DNA of 64,000 nt from Paenibacillus sp. Marseille-Q4541 (GTDB lineage: Bacteria > Bacillota > Bacilli > Paenibacillales > Paenibacillaceae), in the NCBI RefSeq assembly GCF_018310695.1, contig NZ_JAGXCY010000003.1, positions 62,001 through 126,000 on the forward strand, written 5' to 3'. The notes beneath the pieces are model-generated. The model saw only the letters and a program-made list of their open reading frames with translations, made no database searches and was not told the DNA's origin. The translations under genes were made by a program, and so were the position numbers. Of this stretch, positions 42,962 through 52,900 are shown one piece after another. Position 1 is the stretch's first letter, and the number at the start of each line of letters is the position of its first letter.

Positions 42962-43908
42962 AAAAACATGCTGTTCCTGATCATCATTTTCGAAACATCG
43001 AGGTTACATCTAAAGTAATGCAAGACATTGAAATCCTTCATCATAAAAAAAATAGTGGTCGTCACTCATTCAAGAGAAGAACCGTAATGTCACTCATTGT
43101 ATCCTCCGTATTATTAGTCTCGCTTACTGCGTATGCAGCAACTGGACATATCCAAATCTTGAATACGAAAGGGGAAGTCGTCGTTAAAACAATCGATGTG
43201 CCGACATCGATGCCCTTGAAATGGAGTAATCAAGTAGAGGAGTACAGAAAAAGAGTATTGGGTACACTTATGCCGGGTGAGCTTGCTGCGTATTACATTA
43301 AGGACGATTACATTAATAAAATTAACGGGTATGATACAGTAAATCCGATTAAATATGAATATCTTCCCGTCGATTATCATTCCTATGAAGATTTTCAAAG
43401 AGAGCAAGATAGAACATCAGCACCATTCCTTAAGAAACCTGAATACCTTCCCAAAGACGTAAGTTTCTCATATGGACAAATAACTCCGATAGGACCTCTG
43501 CCTTTCGGAAATGAGAAGAGAAAATATGATCAATTGAAACAAAGTTTGGTTGATAAAGCCGATTCATCAAAAACCGAGGACCCCTTGTTTATCGAAAAGC
43601 TAGATTGGACGAAGGCTTCCAGTACGCTTTTATACTTATCCAGTGGTAAGAACAGCACAGCTATTAGTATCGTGGCGAGTTACGGTTCAAAACTAAGCTT
43701 AACGCAGGAGATGAATGCCACTTCTGAGAAAATACAGCTGAAAAATGTAGAAGCAATTTATCTAAATAAGGAGTCTGGAGGAGATGTGATCGCTTGGTAT
43801 GATAGCAAATTAAGTGTGGCTTATACCATTATGGTAAATGAAGAAGATGTATTGAGTAAAAAGGAACTTCTGAAAATGGCAGAAAGTATGATCGCTAATG
43901 AATTCTGA
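42928..43908 (+). CDS. Probable membrane-bound anti-sigma factor
   Basis: This 326-residue protein has one membrane helix near residues 50-68 (TVMSLIVSSVLLVSLTAYAA), a short cytosolic N-terminus and a large extracellular C-terminus. The distal part (about 165-325, with PEYLPKDVSFSYG) resembles the DUF4367-type domain seen in anti-sigma and signal proteins of Bacilli. The start overlaps the sigma gene, which is the strongest evidence that it holds that sigma factor at the membrane. The N-terminal domain lacks the zinc motif HxxxCxxC of ZAS proteins. Function by context. Confidence 0.72.
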   Translation: MGDIVDSNEELKKHAVPDHHFRNIEVTSKVMQDIEILHHKKNSGRHSFKRRTVMSLIVSSVLLVSLTAYAATGHIQILNTKGEVVVKTIDVPTSMPLKWSNQVEEYRKRVLGTLMPGELAAYYIKDDYINKINGYDTVNPIKYEYLPVDYHSYEDFQREQDRTSAPFLKKPEYLPKDVSFSYGQITPIGPLPFGNEKRKYDQLKQSLVDKADSSKTEDPLFIEKLDWTKASSTLLYLSSGKNSTAISIVASYGSKLSLTQEMNATSEKIQLKNVEAIYLNKESGGDVIAWYDSKLSVAYTIMVNEEDVLSKKELLKMAESMIANEF

Positions 43909-43949
43909 TCACCCTTGAGGCAACTTGATTGCAAGATGAGAGCCCTTAA

Positions 43950-44005
43950 AAAAGAAGCAGACATCGTCCAGTTCATCACCCTGGAGATATCTGCTTCTTT
44001 ATTTG
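43950..44005. terminator. Bidirectional terminator
   Basis: AAAGAAGCAGACATC-G-TCCAG on the left pairs with CTGGA-G-ATATCTGCTTCTTT on the right. It serves both the sigma/anti-sigma operon and the convergent GxGYxYP gene. Confidence 0.85.
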
Positions 44006-44022
44006 ATAACAAACGATTGTTA

Positions 44023-46074
44023 TTATTTGCTCTTAGGCAGACCATAACTTTCACGGATGAGTGAGAAGTAGTGGTCAGCTCGAACAACCTTATAATCTTC
44101 ACCTAATAGTTGAGTCAGTTCAAAGGCATCGGTTGGAGTCATATTCCATGCAAGCATCCCTAAGGATACAAAAAGTGGAGACTTCCCATCCCAATTTGCT
44201 TTGGCATCATCAAGCACATTTTTACCATCCTGAACGGTACTAATGCCGCGGATCGTGGATACAGGGAGACTGTCACCAATAATTTCAACCCCATATTTGT
44301 CTTCATAGCTCAGGAAAATACCCGGAGCGTTATAATCTTTCTCATAAGATTCGGTTTTGAATGGAGAAAGAGGGACATTTTGGCTGTCTACCCGGTTCAG
44401 CACATACGGAATGGTCATCCCTGTTTTCTGAAGGTATTTCTCTGTCTGCTGTAAAAATACCTTAAATGCGTTATCCGGCCATGCATTAGGATAGAAGTAC
44501 CCTGCGCCGGATGGTCCGGCGATGATCAGATCATTCTCAGTAGCAGTCTTATAGTAGTAATTTAAGATGGCGGGAGCTCCTTCATGAAGAAGTGGGCTTG
44601 AAGTCCAGTTAATCGGTACTTTGCCACGATTTGGATCATCCCACATAACACGCATGCGATGCTGATTATACTGGAAGTTATCTCCTTCAGTAAATGTGTA
44701 AGTAACGTATATTTTATTTTCTAGTTTCGGTTGTTTCGGTGTTTTTACTTTTGCATAATTCGGCTTTGTACCTGAGAAGACGGTCATATTACTGAACCAA
44801 TCTGCAGCAAGTACATAAACCCCATAACGCGAAGCAATCTCAACGGAACTAAACTCGCCCTCAACGTCATTACTGAACCAACCAAGATAAGGTGTTCCTG
44901 AATCGACTTTAGACATGATCTTCTCAAATAGCGCTTTTTGTTCAGGAATATTAGAATCCAGCCAGAATACCATCGCTTTGTTCGCTACAGCATAGTCACG
45001 CAAGTAGCCATATGGTTCCCGCTGTTGCGCGGATGGAGGCTGAATATTGCCCGTTGATATTTTATATTGGTTCCACATGTCTACCTCAGCAGTAAGCTGT
45101 TTTGTCCCAGTAGGTGCTTTGAAATCATATACAAAATAATTCCCATTATCTGCAAAGCGATGTCCGCCCTGGCCCTCAGATACTTTGGAGTTCTGAGCGT
45201 CATATAGGAACGCCTGCTCTTCCGTTGAGCCTGCAATGAAACTTGCGATCGTTTTCCCATCTGCCTTTACGTTTACCTCATGAACAGCGGGCCCCCATCC
45301 GTCCTGTGTAAATGCGTCATCAAAGCGAAGATATACCGCAGACTTACCCAAGTAAGAGGACAAATCAAACGTATAGGTCTGACGGTTGCTTGCATCTCGT
45401 ACCTGATCTTTATCCTCAGCAATGGTAACAAAAGATTCCGGAAGACCTGGTGGAATACGGACCGAAGTTTCCGGACTCAGTCCAATCAACATGCGGTGAG
45501 TTGTCTGCTTCCAAAGGTTCTCATACTGCCAAGTATAAGCATCCATTCGATCATCAAATTTCCCCCGCAGATCATCTAGTACTTTTAAATTGTAAGGTTT
45601 TCCTGTTAATGTAACGGCGAGTTCAGGACTTGCAACCACACCGTCTTTCAATCCAGCTAGTGTAGTAGCAACATTGATTGTGTCAGGTACTTGCGGATCG
45701 TATATAATAATGCCTTTAGCTTCTTTACGATAAGCAGAGAACACTTTCCAATAATCATCGTGGAGTGTATAAGGGGTCTCTAGATCCTTAAGCCACGTGA
45801 ACTTTCCTTCTTCTTGAGATTCAATCAGATACATACGGGGCTGTTCACGGTTTACGATTCCCTGGAGGGTAGACATCATCAGTTTGATATCGCCCGGTGC
45901 ATCATAAATATCGGCAACGTCTAGATGTTTTGGTTTATTAAAACTTGGCAGTTCGCGATTTTTTGACCATTCTGGTTTGCCAGTCTGTGCTTGCTTTTCA
46001 GAAGCAGAGGCCACACCAGATAATGAAAATGCACACAAGATTGCTAAACAAAGAATCGAGAATCTTCGAGCCAT
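44023..46074 (-). CDS. Secreted GxGYxYP-family putative glycoside hydrolase, paralog 1
   Basis: This 683-residue exported protein has a signal peptide (RRFSILCLAILCAFSLSGVA, cleaved near ASA). It belongs to the GxGYxYP family of putative glycosidases first noted in gut Bacteroidetes sugar-use loci. The N-terminal domain reads DIKLMMSTLQGIVNREQPRM. A beta-sandwich insert (about residues 195-310, YLRFDDAFTQDGWGPAVHEV) looks like a carbohydrate-binding fold. The signature is GPSGAGYFYPNAWP near residue 515. ATG 46074 has AAGGAGTG upstream; an in-frame start at 46164 does not. It is divergent from the GntR-type regulator. Its paralog lies at 62006. No member reaction is certain to me. Confidence 0.85.
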   Translation of the reverse strand: MARRFSILCLAILCAFSLSGVASASEKQAQTGKPEWSKNRELPSFNKPKHLDVADIYDAPGDIKLMMSTLQGIVNREQPRMYLIESQEEGKFTWLKDLETPYTLHDDYWKVFSAYRKEAKGIIIYDPQVPDTINVATTLAGLKDGVVASPELAVTLTGKPYNLKVLDDLRGKFDDRMDAYTWQYENLWKQTTHRMLIGLSPETSVRIPPGLPESFVTIAEDKDQVRDASNRQTYTFDLSSYLGKSAVYLRFDDAFTQDGWGPAVHEVNVKADGKTIASFIAGSTEEQAFLYDAQNSKVSEGQGGHRFADNGNYFVYDFKAPTGTKQLTAEVDMWNQYKISTGNIQPPSAQQREPYGYLRDYAVANKAMVFWLDSNIPEQKALFEKIMSKVDSGTPYLGWFSNDVEGEFSSVEIASRYGVYVLAADWFSNMTVFSGTKPNYAKVKTPKQPKLENKIYVTYTFTEGDNFQYNQHRMRVMWDDPNRGKVPINWTSSPLLHEGAPAILNYYYKTATENDLIIAGPSGAGYFYPNAWPDNAFKVFLQQTEKYLQKTGMTIPYVLNRVDSQNVPLSPFKTESYEKDYNAPGIFLSYEDKYGVEIIGDSLPVSTIRGISTVQDGKNVLDDAKANWDGKSPLFVSLGMLAWNMTPTDAFELTQLLGEDYKVVRADHYFSLIRESYGLPKSK

Positions 46075-46182
46075 AGCGAATTTCACTCCTTCATATCGGA
46101 CAAATATAGGACTGTGTGCTTTACTTATCGATCCTCCCTTTTCGGCTAAATCACCTACATACACACCTTATCCTATACATAT

Positions 46183-46193
46183 TAAATATATTC
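46183..46193 (-). promoter_or_regulatory. Candidate operator copy 1 (GAATATATTTA, minus strand)
   Basis: The 11-base string GAATATATTTA on the minus strand upstream of the GxGYxYP gene recurs exactly upstream of the operon at 47680. AT-richness makes chance recurrence possible. Confidence 0.35.
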
Positions 46194-46331
46194 ATATATA
46201 ATTATTCAAGAGGTTCGACAAAACCTCCTGTAATTCAAGAATAAACGAGTGTTTGTAACAAGGAATTTACGGATGAGACCCTCATAATTAGGCGACAAAA
46301 GATTGTTTATTGCACCCGTATGTGTAAGGAT

Positions 46332-46343
46332 ATATTATATATT
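46332..46343 (+). promoter_or_regulatory. Candidate operator copy 2 (ATATTATATATT)
   Basis: ATATTATATATT, 30 bases before the GntR-type regulator gene, is identical to a 12-mer at 47599-47610 before the operon downstream. Confidence 0.35.
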
Positions 46344-46373
46344 GTAAATATCATGAATTGGTGATGTGATGAT

Positions 46374-47525
46374 ATGAATACTAACGATCGAATTCCGTTG
46401 TACCAACAGATTCAGGAATATATCCGGCACGTGATTGCTTCAGAAAATATGAAGCCAGGTGATCGAATACCAACGGAGAAAGAGCTGATGGAACAGTTTC
46501 AAGTGAGTAAAATAACCGTTGCCAATGCGTTGACAGGTCTGGCTAACGAGAAACTGATTGCTCGTGTACCAGGTAAGGGGAGTTTTGTTTCGGACGAAGC
46601 GGGAATACCTCCTACAACTCCTTCAACTCTAACAACCAAAGGGCGGGATAGTGCTGAACATTCCCGCTTAATTGGTCTAATCATGCCTACAATCCATGAT
46701 TACTTCGCTATCCGGCTCATTGAAGGGATTGAACAAGCTCTTAATGAAAAAGGGTATCGTAGTATGATTGTGCTCACGCACGGCAAGCTTGAGAAAGAAA
46801 AGGATGCTATCAAGGAGTTAAAAGCGCTTGGGGCAGAAGGTCTTTTGATCTTTCCGGTCGACGAGGAGAATTATAACGAGGAAATACTAGGAATGAAGTT
46901 ATCCGGGTATCCATTTATGCTGATCGACCGCTATTTACCCGGAATTGAGACTCACTATATAGCGGCCGATGGAAGACGCGGCACAAGACTCGCCGTAGAA
47001 CATTTGTGGGAGCTTGGACACCGCGATATTGCAATTTGCTCCGACTCACCGCTACAAACGGTTACTGTACAGGAGCGGATTGAGGGTTACCTCGATGCAT
47101 TAAAAGATAAAGGAGCACTTATCAATCCCGCTCATATGATTACTGATTTTAAACCCCTCACTGTTTTGAAGGACGCAGATGCTCATCCGCTATATAGATA
47201 TATCCGTAACCGGATGGTGACCGCTTATATTTCTCTTAACGGGAGACTTGGAGTTCAGATTTATCAAATGGCAAAACAAGCGGGACTCAGAGTGCCTGAG
47301 GATGTGTCCATTGTTAGTTTTGATGATCCGACATCCATCGTAGAGGAATTTAGTATTTTTACACATATCAAGCAGTTTGAGTGGGATATGGGTTACCAAG
47401 CGGCAATCAAGCTCCTTGAAGTAATTCGTGACAATGGAGAGGTAAAACGCTTTAGTAAGGTGCTAATTGAGCCAGAAATCGTGATTCGCCAAACATCGGG
47501 TATCCGTCCGGAGTCATTAGATTGA
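46374..47525 (+). CDS. GntR/LacI hybrid transcriptional regulator (AraR-like)
   Basis: This 383-residue repressor-type protein combines a GntR winged helix (residues 1-70: PLYQQIQEYIRHVIASENMK, PTEKELMEQFQVSKITVANAL) with a LacI-type periplasmic-binding sensor (residues 100-375, RLIGLIMPTIHDYF and LGHRDIAICSD). This architecture is that of AraR and related sugar regulators. It sits between the divergent GxGYxYP gene and the glycosidase operon and has its own terminator, so it probably controls both. The ligand is likely a mono- or disaccharide released by the pathway. Confidence 0.92.
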   Translation: MNTNDRIPLYQQIQEYIRHVIASENMKPGDRIPTEKELMEQFQVSKITVANALTGLANEKLIARVPGKGSFVSDEAGIPPTTPSTLTTKGRDSAEHSRLIGLIMPTIHDYFAIRLIEGIEQALNEKGYRSMIVLTHGKLEKEKDAIKELKALGAEGLLIFPVDEENYNEEILGMKLSGYPFMLIDRYLPGIETHYIAADGRRGTRLAVEHLWELGHRDIAICSDSPLQTVTVQERIEGYLDALKDKGALINPAHMITDFKPLTVLKDADAHPLYRYIRNRMVTAYISLNGRLGVQIYQMAKQAGLRVPEDVSIVSFDDPTSIVEEFSIFTHIKQFEWDMGYQAAIKLLEVIRDNGEVKRFSKVLIEPEIVIRQTSGIRPESLD

Positions 47526-47531
47526 TCAAAG

Positions 47532-47566
47532 TCTTTTCCGTTAATAGCGGAAGAGACTTTTTTTAT
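47532..47566 (+). terminator. Terminator of the GntR-type regulator
   Basis: GTCTTTTCCG (47532-47541) pairs perfectly with CGGAAGAGAC (47549-47558), followed by seven T. Confidence 0.9.
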
Positions 47567-47588
47567 TATTCATTCTAAAAAACATATT

Positions 47589-47616
47589 GAATATATTTAT
47601 ATTATATATTATATTC
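47589..47616 (+). promoter_or_regulatory. Candidate operator copy 3, upstream of the glycosidase operon
   Basis: An AT-rich palindrome with outer arms GAATATA/TATATTC contains both strings shared with the upstream region: GAATATATTTA (47589-47599) and ATATTATATATT (47599-47610). Confidence 0.4.
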
Positions 47617-47679
47617 TTAGGTGTTAACGTATGGTAGGAAAAGGAAATAAAATAAAATGTGGGCAGGGAGGTCACTACA

Positions 47680-49890
47680 TTGCCTAGAGACCGTAAGGAA
47701 GAGAGAACAGGATTCCAGGAAGCCGAACCTTATCACCCTGATTATGATTTGCAGACGGACTTCGTTATGGTTTACGGAATTGACGAGTCGATGCCTGAGC
47801 GTATTAAACAATGGAAGGGAAAAGGGTATATCGTCCATTTAATGACAGGGGTAGCTTGGGGAACTTATAACAGCTACTTGGATGGGGAATTTGATGGGAT
47901 AACCCATTGGGATGAAGCCCAAACGGATCGTAATGGAGAGATGATTCTACATGGTAAGGAACCGGTCATTCCGTACATGGTTCCGACGATTTCATTCAAC
48001 TGCTTCATCGCTGACCGAATTCGTATTGCTGTAGACTCTGGAGTGGAGGCAATTCATCTAGAGGAGCCGGAATTTTGGGTGAATGGCGGTTATTCGGAAT
48101 CCTTTAAAAGAGAGTGGCAATTGTACTACAAAGAACCGTGGATGCCTCCCCATGTTTCCGCAGACGCACAGTATCGCTCCTCCAAATTGAAAGCGTTTTT
48201 ATATACTCGGGTATTGGATCGCTTATGTACTGAGATGAAAGATTATGCGTTAACTCGTTACGGGCGAGTTCTCCGGTTTTACGTTCCAACGCATAGTCTC
48301 ATCAATTACACACAGTGGCGTATCGTGAGTCCGCAATCTCGATTGATTGAGCTGCCGTCTGTAGATGGATACATAGCCCAAATCTGGACTGGAACATCGC
48401 GAACTCCCAATGTGTACGAAGGAATACGGAAGGAACGTACATTTGAAACAGCGTACCTTGAATATGGCATCATGCAGGAGTTGGTTAGAGGAACGGGTCG
48501 CCGTATGTGGTTTCTGCATGATCCTATTGAAGATAATCCAAACCATACCTGGTCTGATTACAAGCAGAATTATTTGAAGACCGTTGCAGCATCACTTCTA
48601 CATCCTGGGGTATCTCATTTTGAGGTTGCTCCTTGGCCAAGAAGAATCTTCAAGGGAACCTATCCTTCCGACAGTGGGAATGGCAAAGAGCCTATTCCAG
48701 CTGCTTATGCGACAACGCTGCTTCAAGTCATGCACACGCTTGGGAATATGGATCAAGAAATAATTGAGACAGAAGAAGAGTCACTCAAAGTGGGAGTTCT
48801 CATTGCGGACTCTGCCATGTTTCAGCGGATGAAACTGGACCCGGAAGCACCTGAAGCGGGAAAGTATGACGGTACAGATCCGGATGGATTTATGGAGGAA
48901 GGCGATACAGAGTTGCTTGATTTTTCTCCGTTCTATGGGCTTGCTTTGCCACTTCTTAAATACGGCATACCCGTCAGACCTGTACAGCTCGATAATGTAA
49001 GACGTTTTCCGCGTTATTTAGATCCATACCGTGTCTTGGTTCTAAGCTACGAGTTCATGAAACCAGAACATCCGGATCTCCACTTTGCTCTTGCCCAGTG
49101 GGTGCAGGATGGAGGTGTTTTGGTCTATGTAGGTGATGACAACGATCCATACCATCACATTCGAGCATGGTGGAATGAAGATTTGCTTAATGAAAACAAT
49201 CATGAGGTTTATCGATCTCCACGTGAGCATTTGTTCGAACAGCTCGGACTTGAGGGCAAGCTTCCAGGGATGTATGGCAGTGGAAAAGGGATGGTCAGCT
49301 GGCTATCTATGGATCCGGTTGAATGCGCAGCGACGAAAGAAGGAGCCGATAGACTCCGTGAGTCTGTTAAAAAGACAATAGAGGCACTTCATGGTGCAGA
49401 CTTCCACTGGAAAACGAAGCATTATTTCAAAATCAAACGAGGACCTTATATCATCGCTTCTGTACTGGAAGAATCGATTACGAATGCTCCACTGGTGATT
49501 ACGGGTCCGGTTATCGACTTGTTTGATTCTAATTTGTCCATTATGAGCGAAGTGAGCTTGAATATCGGTGAGCAAACGCTTCTGTACGATATTGAAGCGG
49601 GTCGGCCAGCGAAAGGAGAAGTATCCCTTATTTCTGCTTCCTCAAGAGTTGAAGAGTTATCTTATTCGGATACAGGCTTCAGCTTCAAGGCGAGAGGTCC
49701 GTCCAATCTAACTGCAACTGCAAGGTTCTATTGTGAGTCTAAGCCATTAACTGCCTTCTATGTTTGTGAAGATAAGGAAATACCTAGCGTATTCCACTGG
49801 GATGCGGACACAAGGACAGTGTTACTCCAATATGAACATAGTAGCGGAAGTGCGACAGATGTTCTGGTGAACTGGAATCCAAAACAGTAA
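47680..49890 (+). CDS. Unassigned glycosidase-like protein, first gene of the glycan operon
   Basis: I cannot place this 736-residue protein in a numbered family. The N-terminal 330 residues read as a TIM barrel: MVYGIDESMPERI, GYIVHLMTGVAWGTYNSYLD and a conserved-looking acidic strand end GVEAIHLEEPEFW near residue 130. The middle (about 360-540) resembles a glutamine-amidotransferase-like domain of the beta-galactosidase trimerisation type, with YRVLVLSYEFMKPEHPDL and WVQDGGVLVYVGDD. The C-terminus is a small beta domain. There is no signal peptide. GTG 47659 is possible, but GGGAGG at 47666-47671 is spaced for TTG 47680. It lies 32 bases before the GH38 gene, suggesting an intracellular glycosidase role. 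Confidence 0.65.
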   Translation: MPRDRKEERTGFQEAEPYHPDYDLQTDFVMVYGIDESMPERIKQWKGKGYIVHLMTGVAWGTYNSYLDGEFDGITHWDEAQTDRNGEMILHGKEPVIPYMVPTISFNCFIADRIRIAVDSGVEAIHLEEPEFWVNGGYSESFKREWQLYYKEPWMPPHVSADAQYRSSKLKAFLYTRVLDRLCTEMKDYALTRYGRVLRFYVPTHSLINYTQWRIVSPQSRLIELPSVDGYIAQIWTGTSRTPNVYEGIRKERTFETAYLEYGIMQELVRGTGRRMWFLHDPIEDNPNHTWSDYKQNYLKTVAASLLHPGVSHFEVAPWPRRIFKGTYPSDSGNGKEPIPAAYATTLLQVMHTLGNMDQEIIETEEESLKVGVLIADSAMFQRMKLDPEAPEAGKYDGTDPDGFMEEGDTELLDFSPFYGLALPLLKYGIPVRPVQLDNVRRFPRYLDPYRVLVLSYEFMKPEHPDLHFALAQWVQDGGVLVYVGDDNDPYHHIRAWWNEDLLNENNHEVYRSPREHLFEQLGLEGKLPGMYGSGKGMVSWLSMDPVECAATKEGADRLRESVKKTIEALHGADFHWKTKHYFKIKRGPYIIASVLEESITNAPLVITGPVIDLFDSNLSIMSEVSLNIGEQTLLYDIEAGRPAKGEVSLISASSRVEELSYSDTGFSFKARGPSNLTATARFYCESKPLTAFYVCEDKEIPSVFHWDADTRTVLLQYEHSSGSATDVLVNWNPKQ

Positions 49891-49922
49891 ATAGGTAGAT
49901 CAACAAGGGAGGAGAGCACATC

Positions 49923-52900
49923 ATGCCTTATGAACCAATAAGACCAGAGCAATTACAACAAATGGTTACGAAACTTCGGGAATCCATCTATCAACCGATT
50001 GCAGAACTCGAGGTGACTGCATGGGTTACGTCTGAGCCGGTTCCATACGAAGAAAGAAGGTCAGGAACTGAAATTACACTTACGCATGGTGAACGCTGGG
50101 GTGAGCTATGGGATTGTGCATGGTTTCGTTTTACTGGACATATTCCACAATCCGAATCTCATAAAAAAATAGTTCTATTGCTGGACGTAAATGGAGAACT
50201 TTGTCTCGTTGACGACGAGGGCACACCTATACAAGGCTTAACTACCATCAATTCAGAATTTGATTTTTCCCTCGGTCTTCCTGGCAAACGAGTGGTTGAT
50301 ATTCGTGAACCTGATGTGGATGGGGGCAGAATTGAGTTATGGGCTGACGCTGGAAATAATGACTTGTTCGGAAAATATCGCGGCGGAACATTACATGAAG
50401 CGTTAATTGCCGTCTGCAGAGAAGATATACGTAAGCTCTATTACGATGCTGAAGTGCTCCTAGAAACAGCAGAACAGCTTCCAGCAGGTACAGCGCGAAA
50501 AGAAAGAATCTATCAAACCTTATATGAGGTCTCTTTACTACTCAGGCAAAAAACCGAAGATTGCATCAATCAAGCACAAAGCTTGCTAAGCAAACAGCTG
50601 TCCATGCGAGGCGGTGATCCGGTTGTGAATATTAGTGCTGTCGGACACGCACATATGGATCTCGCATGGCTCTGGCCGATACGAGAAACGATTCGTAAAG
50701 GAGCTAGAACATTTTCAACCGTTCTGCAGATGATGGATCGTTATCCTGATTATGTGTTTGGTGCAAGCCAGCCGCAGCTTTACGACTGGATGAAGCAGCA
50801 TTATCCCAAATTGTATGCAAAAATCAAACAACGAGTGAGGGAAGGACGATGGGAACCGCAAGGAGCGATGTGGGTTGAGTCGGATACAAATGTTCCCGGA
50901 GGCGAATCTCTCGTTCGGCAAATTCTATATGGCAAGCGATATTTTCAGCAAGAGTTTGGTATGGAGGTGAAGTCACTCTGGATGCCGGATGTATTCGGTT
51001 ATTCAGCGAGCTTGCCACAGATCCTCAAGAAATCCGGCGTGGATTATATGATGACCCAAAAATTATCTTGGAGTGAATATAACCGTCATCCCCACCATTC
51101 TTTCCTATGGGAAGGAATCGATGGATCATCGGTGTTAACACATATGCCTCCTGAGGATACTTATAATAGTCCGGCTGCTCCTCGGTCGATCGTTAAGGCA
51201 GAGCGGAATTACCTTGATAAAAATGTATCGGAACATTGCCTCATGTTGTTCGGTATTGGAGACGGCGGCGGTGGACCAGGAGAAGAACATCTGGAGCGCT
51301 TGGCACGTGAGAAAAATTTATTAGGTCTATCACCTGTCGTACAGGAACCATCATGGAGATTTTTCGAGCGTTTGAATGAGGAAAGAGAGCGATTACAGAC
51401 GTGGCGTGGTGAACTTTATCTAGAAAAACATCAAGGTACACTGACGAGCCAAGCGCGTAGCAAACGTTATAACCGAAAAATGGAGAAGGCGCTGCGTGAG
51501 CTTGAATTTGCTTCTGTCCTTGCCGCAGGCATGATTCGGAAACCTTATCCAGCCGAAACTTTGGAGAACATCTGGAAGGAAGTTCTACTCTACCAGTTCC
51601 ATGATATTTTACCTGGATCATCAATCAAGCGAGTGTATGACGAGTCATTGGAACGTTATGAAGCGCTGCTGCAACAGACGGAGACCATGATAACGGAGAC
51701 ATACAGCGAACTTACACACCGAGTTTCTTCTATGATAGAAGATTCTGAGAAAGTGGTTATCTTCAATTCGCTGCCTTGGGAGCGAAAGGAATGGATTCAT
51801 GTTAACGGGCATTGGCGAAATGTACAGGTTCCTTCCATGGGATACACGGTGATGTCCCAAAATGATAACGCTGCCCGAGCAGAAGAGGTGACACTTGCAG
51901 AAACAGATTGGAAGGGTCTGCATGCATCGTCTGTAGAGCGGACCCTAGAGAATGATATCTTCACCATAAAGTTTGATGAAAATGGAGCGATATGCTCGAT
52001 CTTTGACAAAGTTGAAACACGGAATGTCATCCCTCAAGGATACGAGGGTAATGCACTTCGTATTTATCACGATGGAGGAGATGCCTGGGACTTCCCGCAT
52101 GATTATTCCGCAGATTCAGGAATGCGGCTAACACTGATAGATGTGAATATGTTGACGGACGGTCCAAGAGCTGGATTGATTTTCGATTATATCTATGGGG
52201 AATCCAAGCTGAGCCAGATCGTTGTTCTTACAGAGGGCAGCCGTCGCATTGATTTTGAGACCGTTGTGGATTGGAAGGAGGACGATAAAATGCTCCGCAC
52301 TTCTTTTCCAGTTGATGTTCGTTCGGACAGCGTCCATTGCGAAATACAATTCGGTAATTTGAGCAGACCTACACATCGCAATACGATGTGGGATTTTGCG
52401 AAGGACGAAATTTGTGCACATCAGTGGATCGATTTATCTGAACCGGATTATGGTGTCGCACTGCTGAATGATTGCAAATATGGACATCGGGCAAGAAATA
52501 ACATCCTAGACCTTAATTTGCTCAGAAGTTCCTCTTATCCTGATCCGGATGCAGATCGTTCTGCACATACATTTACTTATTCCTTATATCCGCATCAAGG
52601 AGACCATGTACAAGCTGAAATCTATAGAAGAGGTAATGAACTGAACATTCCGCTTCGACTGGTCTCGCTAGCTGCACCGTCTGATCAAGCTCAGAACCTG
52701 CTCCCGGATACAATTTCATTACTCCAAATCGAGCATCCGCATGTCATGGTGGAGTCGGTCAAAAAAGCGGAGGATAGTGATGACATGATCATTCGTCTCT
52801 ATGAAACGTCGGGATCCCGAATTCAGACGACGATTCGTACTGGATTTGATATGTCAGAAGCATGGATTGTGGATTTAATGGAGACGATCATATCTCCGCT

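Larger units (their letters stand above)
46075..46373. other. Divergent control region between GxGYxYP gene and GntR regulator
   Basis: No gene is seen. It contains a small GAGGTT/AACCTC hairpin at 46210-46227 and two AT-rich motif copies listed separately. Confidence 0.5.
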
